Under the pieces are notes generated by a model. The model was not told the origin of the DNA and made no database searches. It saw nothing but the letters and a program-made list of their open reading frames with translations. 10,283 nt of DNA from Planctomycetota bacterium (GTDB lineage Bacteria; Planctomycetota; Planctomycetia; Pirellulales; Thermoguttaceae): the NCBI GenBank assembly GCA_025356915.1, contig JANXQG010000395.1:1-10283 (forward strand), read 5' to 3'. The first letter of the stretch is position 1. Each line of letters starts with the position of its first letter. Both the position numbers and the translations under genes were made by a program. Below are positions 5,176 through 10,283 of the stretch, piece by piece.

Positions 5176-8100
5176 GTACCGCATCCCCAAGCAAGAGGCC
5201 CGTTTTGCCCATCCGTATTTACGCTCTCGCCAAAGAGCTCCAGATCGACAATAAGAAGTTGGTCGATGTCTGCACCCGTGCAGGCATCACGGGCAAGGGG
5301 TCTGCGCTGGCCAGCTTGACGGACGAAGAAATCGTTCGCCTCAAAGCGTTCATGGCCGGGGGAAAAAGCGGGAAAGGCGGGAAAGCCGGCGGTGCCGCTC
5401 CCGCAAAACTGGCCGAAGCCGAAGCAGGCCGAAGCATTCGCCGCGAAGACTACATTGCCCCCATGGGGGCAGTCGCTGGTACCAAGGTTCCTTTGTTGCC
5501 CCCCAGGCAGGACAAGCCGCCTTTGCAGCGGAAGAAGCCCGAGGAAACCGCTCTACCCATTCGTCCTGCGGTCATCGTTCCGCTCGGTGCTGGCGAGTCG
5601 GCAGTGCCACTTGTTCGCCCTACGGTTGTTGTTCCGCTAGATGCCGGCAAGCCGGTCTCATCACTCGTTCCGCCCGTTGCACTAGCGGGCACAGTCGAGC
5701 AGGCACCCGTTGATTTGCCGGCACCCGTTCCGGCATCAGTTGCGCCGGAAAGCATGAAGTCGGCCGCCGCTGCCCAGGAGACGAAGGTGCCCGTGAAGTC
5801 CTCGGTAGCCGCGGGGCCGGCGTCGCCCATTCCTCCACGGGCTTCCGTGGGTCCGGTCCCGCCAAGGATGTCGCAACGTACGCCGACGTCGCGCCCGCTG
5901 GAAAGGCTGTTGGGCAAGCGCACGCAAGACAACAAGCCGGGTGTGAAAAATCCGGGCGAAAAGTCCACGCCCACGATGCACCTGGCTCCCATGCCGGCGC
6001 AGTCCAAGACGATCGCCAAGAACAAGCCCAAGGAACCGGCACCGCAGAAGCCCGACATCAAGCTCCCCCCCGACGCCATTCGCGCCAGCAAGGCTGGCCG
6101 CACGCCGCTTTCCGAGCATTTGCGCAAGCACGAAGAAAAGAAGATTCGCGACGATTTGGCCGCAAAGAAAGGCTCGTCCCGCTTGGGTGCCCCAGAGGCT
6201 GGCCAGGTCGATGCTGCACCCTCGGGACTTGCTGGCGGAAAAGATCGTCCGCGCCGAGCACCTGCTAGGCCCGCAACGGCCTCGGGAGAACGCGAAGGCA
6301 CCGGGCCAGCGTCTTTGGGCGGCCGCGAGCAGCGGCAGGCGAAGCGCAAGCGATCGACCACAGTGAAGCGACGCGGCGGTGAGGATGAAGATTCCGGATC
6401 CTCGCGCCGGAGCCGCGTTCGTCGAACCGGCACCAACACGTCCGCACCCCGAAAAGGCAAAGTTGTCTTGGAACTGCCCTGTACCGTCCGCTCCTTTGCG
6501 GAGGCCACGGGAGTTCCTGCGGGAAAGATCCTTGGCAAGCTGATGGCGATGGGGATCATGAGCAACATTGTAGCCAGCCTCGATGCGGAGACGGCCGAAC
6601 TCCTGGCCGTGGAGTTGGGAATCGAGGCCGACATCCGCCGCGAGGTCTCGCTGGAACAAAAGATGCTAGAGACGGCCGACCTAACCGATCCACCCGAGTC
6701 GCTCAAGTTTCGCCCGCCAATCGTCACCTTCCTCGGTCACGTCGATCATGGGAAGACGTCGTTGTTGGACCGGATCATAGGGTTGGATGTCGCTGCGCAC
6801 GAAAAAGGTGGTATCACGCAGCATATCCGCGCTTATAAGGTCGATAAGGACGGCCGCGCCGTTACCTTCGTCGACACGCCCGGGCACGAGGCATTCACTG
6901 AAATGCGTGCCCGCGGGGCCAACGTAACCGACATCGCCGTGCTGGTCGTCGCCGCCGACGACGGCGTCATGCCGCAGACGGAGGAGGCCATCAGCCACGC
7001 CCGCGCGGCGGGCGTGCCAATCGTTGTTGCCTTGAATAAGATCGACCTACCGGGTGTGAATATCGAACACATCTACCAGCAGCTTGCAACCAACGAACTG
7101 CTGCCCAGCGAATGGGGCGGCGAAACGGAAGTCGTGAAGACCAGTGCGACCAAGAACACGGGCATGGACGACCTGCTTGTCACCCTGCTCACCGTGGCCG
7201 AACTGCACGAGTACAAGGCCAACCCCGCCCGCCCTGCCCGCGGTACCTGCCTCGAGGCCGAGATGCATGAAGATCGGGGCGTAATCGCCAAGCTTATCGT
7301 GCAAAATGGCACACTCCGGCCCGGCGACATCGTCGTCTGCGGCGGGGCCTACGGCCGCGTTAAGGCAATGTATGACACGCTCGATCCGCGCAAAAAGTAC
7401 GACGAAGCCGGCCCCTCGATGCCCGTGAACGTCACCGGTCTGAACGTAGCCCCTGGGGCTGGCGACCGATTCTATGTGATGCCCGATATTTCCGAGGCCC
7501 GTGCCCTGGCCGATGATCGCTTGCAAACCGCGCGGCAGCGCGATCTCAGCGGTAGCAGTCGCGAGCACGTGACATTGGAGAACCTCTTCGAGCGGCTCGG
7601 GCAGATGGATGATTTACAGACGCTGAACATCATTCTGCGAGCCGATGTTCGCGGTTCGATCGAGGCCATTCGCAAGGAACTCACCAAGCTCGCGCATCCC
7701 GAGGTGCAGATCCGAATCCTCCAGGCGACCGTGGGCGGTATCACCGAGGCCGACGTCCACTTGGCCGACGCCTCCGATGCGGTGATTATCGGTTTCAACG
7801 TCGTGCCCGACGAAAATGCCCGCGTTCTCGCCGAAAGCCGCGGCGTGCAGATCCGCCGCTACGACATCATCTACCAAGTCACGGGTGATTTGAAGGCCGC
7901 CATGGAAGGCATGCTTCGCCCGGAGAAGCACGAGAAAGAACTCGGCCGTGCCCTGGTGCAGCAGTTGTTCCACATCAGCCGCATTGGCACGGCAGCGGGC
8001 TGCCGCGTATTGGCCGGCACGATCACCCGCGACTCCCGTGTCCGCGTGATCCGCGAGAGCCGCGTCATTGGCGATTATGCGCTCGATTCGCTGCGGCGCG

Positions 8101-8246
8101 TAAAGGACGAAGCCCGCGAGGTCCGAGAGGGCCTGGAGTGTGGCATCAAGCTAGCCGGCTACAACGACATTAAGGAAGGCGATGTCCTGGAGGCATACAA
8201 GATCGAGGAGGTCAAGCGAACCTTCTCCGAGTCAGCAGCCACCTAG
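5172..8246 (+). CDS. infB: Translation initiation factor IF-2
   Basis: IF2 is the GTPase that brings initiator tRNA to the 30S subunit and promotes subunit joining. The 1024 residues contain an N-terminal IF2_N motif (IRIYALAKELQIDNKKLVDVC, about 14-34), a long Pro/Ala/Lys-rich linker (about 64-430), a second IF2_N-like segment (about 430-486) and the G domain. The G motifs are GHVDHGKT (522-529), GGITQ (546-550), DTPGHE (568-573), NKID (622-625) and SAT (658-660). Domains II to IV follow to the end. No ATG is possible before the conserved N-terminus: an in-frame stop lies at 5163-5165, and the only candidates are TTG at 5172 (overlapping the nusA stop) and TTG at 5205, which has AAGAGG 6 nt upstream and gives 1013 residues. 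It is co-transcribed with nusA and rbfA. Confidence 0.97.
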   Translation: MSTASPSKRPVLPIRIYALAKELQIDNKKLVDVCTRAGITGKGSALASLTDEEIVRLKAFMAGGKSGKGGKAGGAAPAKLAEAEAGRSIRREDYIAPMGAVAGTKVPLLPPRQDKPPLQRKKPEETALPIRPAVIVPLGAGESAVPLVRPTVVVPLDAGKPVSSLVPPVALAGTVEQAPVDLPAPVPASVAPESMKSAAAAQETKVPVKSSVAAGPASPIPPRASVGPVPPRMSQRTPTSRPLERLLGKRTQDNKPGVKNPGEKSTPTMHLAPMPAQSKTIAKNKPKEPAPQKPDIKLPPDAIRASKAGRTPLSEHLRKHEEKKIRDDLAAKKGSSRLGAPEAGQVDAAPSGLAGGKDRPRRAPARPATASGEREGTGPASLGGREQRQAKRKRSTTVKRRGGEDEDSGSSRRSRVRRTGTNTSAPRKGKVVLELPCTVRSFAEATGVPAGKILGKLMAMGIMSNIVASLDAETAELLAVELGIEADIRREVSLEQKMLETADLTDPPESLKFRPPIVTFLGHVDHGKTSLLDRIIGLDVAAHEKGGITQHIRAYKVDKDGRAVTFVDTPGHEAFTEMRARGANVTDIAVLVVAADDGVMPQTEEAISHARAAGVPIVVALNKIDLPGVNIEHIYQQLATNELLPSEWGGETEVVKTSATKNTGMDDLLVTLLTVAELHEYKANPARPARGTCLEAEMHEDRGVIAKLIVQNGTLRPGDIVVCGGAYGRVKAMYDTLDPRKKYDEAGPSMPVNVTGLNVAPGAGDRFYVMPDISEARALADDRLQTARQRDLSGSSREHVTLENLFERLGQMDDLQTLNIILRADVRGSIEAIRKELTKLAHPEVQIRILQATVGGITEADVHLADASDAVIIGFNVVPDENARVLAESRGVQIRRYDIIYQVTGDLKAAMEGMLRPEKHEKELGRALVQQLFHISRIGTAAGCRVLAGTITRDSRVRVIRESRVIGDYALDSLRRVKDEAREVREGLECGIKLAGYNDIKEGDVLEAYKIEEVKRTFSESAAT
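5193..5198 (+). promoter_or_regulatory. Shine-Dalgarno-like site for the alternative infB start
   Basis: AAGAGG lies 6 nt before TTG at 5205-5207, which begins the conserved LPIRIYALAKEL segment of IF2. The upstream TTG at 5172 has no comparable site and would depend on coupling to the nusA stop codon. Confidence 0.4.
5559..5666 (+). repeat. Two 54-bp repeats in the IF2 linker
   Basis: Residues 130-147 and 148-165 of IF2 are tandem 18-residue units of the form xRPxVxVPLxAG followed by seven or so residues and Leu, with a decayed third start at 166-169 (VPPV). The DNA copies share CGTCCTGCGGT/CGCCCTACGGT and GTTCCGCT blocks. This indicates in-frame tandem duplication within the disordered linker. 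Confidence 0.7.
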
Positions 8247-8262
8247 ATAAGGCAGATAAACC

Positions 8263-8748
8263 ATGTCATCGCGACGCGTTCAGAAAGTTGCCGAAGCCAT
8301 CCGGGAAGTGGTCAGTATGTCGATACTGACCGAATTGCAGGATCCCCGCGTTCGCAACGTCACCGTCACCAGCGTTGAAGCATCCGGCGATCTTCGCTAC
8401 GCCAAGGTGATGGTTTCGGTCATGGGTGACGAAACCCGCCAGAACCTGACTCTTCACGGTCTGCAAAGTGCAGCCGGATTCCTCCAGTCCAAGATCGCTG
8501 AACGGGTTGATCTCCGCTACACGCCGCGGCTTTCGTTCGTTCTGGACCAGGGCGTGAAGCATTCCATCGCCATAGCCCAGATCCTCCGCGAGGTCTTGCC
8601 AAGTGAAAAGTCCGAGGCAGATGCTGAGGCTGCTTCCGGCGAGCAGAGCCTTCCCTCCGACGAAGATGGCATCAGAAGTATCTCGCCGCAGGAGGAGCCG
8701 GTCGATCCGTCGCTCCCGTCCGACCCCAGCCCGCATACCCAAACCTGA
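8263..8748 (+). CDS. rbfA: 30S ribosome-binding factor RbfA
   Basis: RbfA is a KH-fold protein that binds immature 30S subunits and assists late 16S rRNA maturation. The 161 residues begin with MSSRRVQKVAEAIREVVSMS and continue with LQDPRVRNVTVTSVEASGDL (25-44), RYAKVMVSV (45-53), LQSAAGFLQSKIAERVDLRY (67-86) and TPRLSFVLDQGVKHSIAI (87-104), all typical of the family. E. coli RbfA has 133 residues; here about 45 acidic, Ser/Pro-rich residues follow the core. The gene starts 16 nt after infB with a weak AAGG about 10 nt before the ATG. The infB-rbfA order is conserved in many bacteria and supports the call. truB, which often follows, is not here. Confidence 0.95.
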   Translation: MSSRRVQKVAEAIREVVSMSILTELQDPRVRNVTVTSVEASGDLRYAKVMVSVMGDETRQNLTLHGLQSAAGFLQSKIAERVDLRYTPRLSFVLDQGVKHSIAIAQILREVLPSEKSEADAEAASGEQSLPSDEDGIRSISPQEEPVDPSLPSDPSPHTQT

Positions 8749-8774
8749 CTCTTGCAACCCGAACGGTTACTCGC

Positions 8775-9833
8775 ATGGCTTCTGTCAGTCGTACGGCCTT
8801 ATTTGGCAAGATCCACAAGATTCTGAAAAAGTACCACAAGCCTGTATCACCGCCCGCGGAGCGTACGGTGCTGGAGCATCTGCTCTTTGCCTGCGTGCTG
8901 GAAGACGCGCGCTACGAGCTGGCTGAAGAGGCATTTGCCGCGCTGAGGCACACATTCTACGACTGGAATGAAGTCCGCGTGACTTCGATTTCCGAATTGT
9001 CAGAAATAATGTCTGCCATTCCCAATCCTCGCTCGGCCGCCAACCGGATCAAGCGAGTGTTGCACAGCATTTTTGAGGAACTCTACTGCTTCGATCTGGA
9101 AGAAAAGCGGAAGAACAACTTGGGCCCCACGGTCAAGTGGCTCGAGAAGATGGACGGCACGACCAAGTTTGTCGTGGCCTATGTGGTCCAGTCCGCGTTG
9201 GGCGGTCATAGCATTCCGGTCGATGCGGGCACGCTGGCCGCGTTCCGCGTCTTGGACCTGTTGACCGACAAGGAATTGGCCGTCGGCGAAGTGCCGGGCA
9301 TGGAACGGGCCGTCAGCAAGAGCAAGGGCGTGGAGTTTGGTTCGCTGGTGCATCAGCTCGGTGCAGATTACTTGGCCAATCCATTTTCACCCCAGGTTCG
9401 CGAGATCCTCTTGGCCATTGACCCCGAGGCTTCAAAGCGGTTTCCCCAGCCTCGTGAACCTCGACCTGAGCCACCACATGCTGCCGAAGTCGCTTCGCCA
9501 CATCCTGTTACCACGGGGCGCAAGAAGAAGACCGAAGCCGCAGTAATCGGGCCCGTCGTGCCCGAAGGCAACACCGCCGAAAGCAATACGGACGAGATGA
9601 AACCAGCCGAAGCGAAAAAGGTGGTTGGCTCCGCGAGTACAAAAGCGGCCGAATCCGCAAGCGAGTCGTCGGCCTCGGAGAAACAGCACGTCAAGCCTCG
9701 GAAGGCTGAAAAGGCCGAGAAAGCTGAAAAGCATTCCCAGGCCGAAAAAGCTGAGAAACACGAAAAGCGATCCGCAGAGGCGTCAAACACCCCATCCGTC
9801 TCGGACGGCCTCGGCAAACGCAAACCTCGGTAG
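8775..9833 (+). CDS. Divergent HhH-GPD (endonuclease III-like) protein with Lys-rich tail
   Basis: The 352 residues resemble the endonuclease III/MutY HhH-GPD fold over about 30-220. Residues 62-104 (DWNEVRVTSISELSEIM..AANRIKRVLHSIFEE) match the helical core, and LEKMDGTTKFVVAYVV (123-138) aligns with the LPGVGRKTANVV hairpin. HSIPVDAGTLAAFRVLDLL (145-163) aligns with the VDTHxxR segment and keeps the catalytic Asp as Asp150. Gapless alignment places Phe132 at the catalytic Lys position. The hairpin GVG is GTT, and the region corresponding to the Fe-S loop (about 190-225) has no cysteine; only Cys40 and Cys105 occur. It could be a monofunctional glycosylase, a DNA-binding paralogue or an inactive relative. 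The tail (about 225-352) is disordered and Lys/Ala/Glu-rich. It lies 26 nt after rbfA and 5 nt before the TPR gene. No clear Shine-Dalgarno is seen. Confidence 0.7.
   Translation: MASVSRTALFGKIHKILKKYHKPVSPPAERTVLEHLLFACVLEDARYELAEEAFAALRHTFYDWNEVRVTSISELSEIMSAIPNPRSAANRIKRVLHSIFEELYCFDLEEKRKNNLGPTVKWLEKMDGTTKFVVAYVVQSALGGHSIPVDAGTLAAFRVLDLLTDKELAVGEVPGMERAVSKSKGVEFGSLVHQLGADYLANPFSPQVREILLAIDPEASKRFPQPREPRPEPPHAAEVASPHPVTTGRKKKTEAAVIGPVVPEGNTAESNTDEMKPAEAKKVVGSASTKAAESASESSASEKQHVKPRKAEKAEKAEKHSQAEKAEKHEKRSAEASNTPSVSDGLGKRKPR
9702..9767 (+). repeat. KAEKAEK-type low-complexity repeat
   Basis: Residues 310-331 of the HhH-GPD protein are repeats of Lys-Ala-Glu and Lys-His-Glu/Ser, encoded by varied AAG/AAA, GCT/GCC and GAA/GAG codons. 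The synonymous variation suggests selection on the charged peptide rather than very recent slippage. A role as a nucleic-acid-binding tail is possible. Confidence 0.7.
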
Positions 9834-9838
9834 GAGTG

Positions 9839-10283
9839 ATGTTCTCAGCAATTATCTTTGCCATGACCGCGGGTACGCTGCTTGTAATTCCCGGGGTCTC
9901 TGAGCTCGACGACTTGCCCGCTCCATTCGTTGCGGTCAAAGCTCGCAATGAGGCCGAGGTTGATCGCATTGAGGCGTTGGCCCATTTTGCCGCCGGACGT
10001 ACCTTTCAGCAACGTGGCGATTTTGACCAAGCCGTGCGGCAATACGCCCGCGCCGATCGTTTGGACCCTGAGGCCACAACAGCCCGCAGCAACCTGGTCG
10101 CCGCTGCGGTCCAGGAGAAGCAGTTTCCCTTGGCTGTGCGTTATGCGCTGAAAGGCGTCGATCCGCAGGAGGTCGGGAATTTGTACTTGGGCCGACTGGC
10201 GATCTATCTGACCGAACAGGGCGATTTGGCGCACGCCATCAAGCTTTACGAAAAGGCCCTGGCCGTCTCGCATGCGAAGGGTG
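9839..10283 (+). CDS. TPR-repeat protein, N-terminal part (runs off right edge)
   Basis: From ATG at 9839 there are 148 codons with no stop before the edge. Tetratricopeptide-like helices are visible at about 47-77 (AHFAAGRTFQQRGDFDQAVR..ARADRLDP) and about 112-143 (NLYLGRLAIYLTEQGDLAHA..LYEKALAV), with a weaker unit between. The first 20 residues (MFSAIIFAMTAGTLLVIPGV) are hydrophobic and might be a signal peptide or anchor, but have no basic N-terminal residues. The start is 5 nt past the preceding stop. AGGAG at 9832-9836 is only 2 nt from the ATG, so the in-frame ATG at 9863 is an alternative. TPR proteins mediate protein-protein contacts; the specific function here is unknown. The close spacing puts it in the same operon as the HhH-GPD gene. 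Confidence 0.8.
   Translation, partial: MFSAIIFAMTAGTLLVIPGVSELDDLPAPFVAVKARNEAEVDRIEALAHFAAGRTFQQRGDFDQAVRQYARADRLDPEATTARSNLVAAAVQEKQFPLAVRYALKGVDPQEVGNLYLGRLAIYLTEQGDLAHAIKLYEKALAVSHAKG

Noticed and set aside
5450..6727. Minus-strand open frame of 425 codons opposite infB
   Set aside because: It lies antisense to the IF2 linker, whose GC-rich Pro/Ala/Lys codons leave few stops on the other strand. The product is Ser/Gly/Arg-rich with no recognisable domain.
8266..8757. Minus-strand open frame of 163 codons opposite rbfA
   Set aside because: It mirrors the rbfA gene almost end to end, and the sense product is a clear RbfA; the antisense product has no recognisable feature.
9368..9823. Minus-strand open frame rich in Phe/Ser/Ala opposite the HhH-GPD tail
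   Set aside because: It is the complement of the KAEK-type low-complexity repeat. Its apparent hydrophobic repeats are a by-product of that composition.

Overview
The window looks like chromosomal DNA from a planctomycete, most likely Pirellulales-like. This is inferred from family resemblance, not from a search. The evidence is a NusA with a shortened N-terminal domain joined directly to a large IF2 and RbfA with no rimP, ylxR or truB between them; a Rho-N/DUF4912 protein; and Lys/Ala/Glu-rich or acidic tails on several housekeeping proteins. Coding DNA is moderately GC-rich. The divergent intergenic region around 3060-3290 is clearly AT-rich.

Left arm, minus strand, transcribed right to left: a DUF4912 protein with an N-terminal Rho-N/SAP-like segment (2886-1573), then ribF, the bifunctional riboflavin kinase/FAD synthetase (1568-633), then the first half of hypD, the [NiFe]-hydrogenase maturation factor (568 to beyond the left edge). 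The 4-nt gap between the first two genes and the 64-nt gap before hypD suggest one operon. Its best promoter is TTGCGT-N17-TATAAT at 3103-3075.

Centre: an AT-rich divergent promoter region, then a small two-helix membrane protein of the AtpZ/AtpI family (3287-3517) with no other ATP synthase gene beside it. A 248-nt non-coding leader follows, carrying a strong-looking TTGACA-N17-TATGCT promoter.

Right arm, plus strand: nusA (3766-5175), infB (5172-8246, non-ATG start overlapping the nusA stop), rbfA (8263-8748), a divergent HhH-GPD (endonuclease III-like) protein lacking the catalytic Lys and the Fe-S cysteines (8775-9833), and the start of a TPR protein (9839 to beyond the right edge). Spacings of -4, 16, 26 and 5 nt suggest one transcription unit. 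NusA (elongation/termination/antitermination), IF2 (initiator tRNA delivery and subunit joining) and RbfA (30S maturation) form the classical transcription-translation cluster. The last two genes are accessory members of unknown role.

I see no mobile element, CRISPR array, tRNA or rRNA. The region is mainly housekeeping. The observations most worth checking are a matched pair of putative leaderless starts (both with 6 nt between the -10 box and ATG) in the divergent region, the altered HhH-GPD protein in the infB operon, the TTG start choice of infB, and the solitary AtpZ-like gene.
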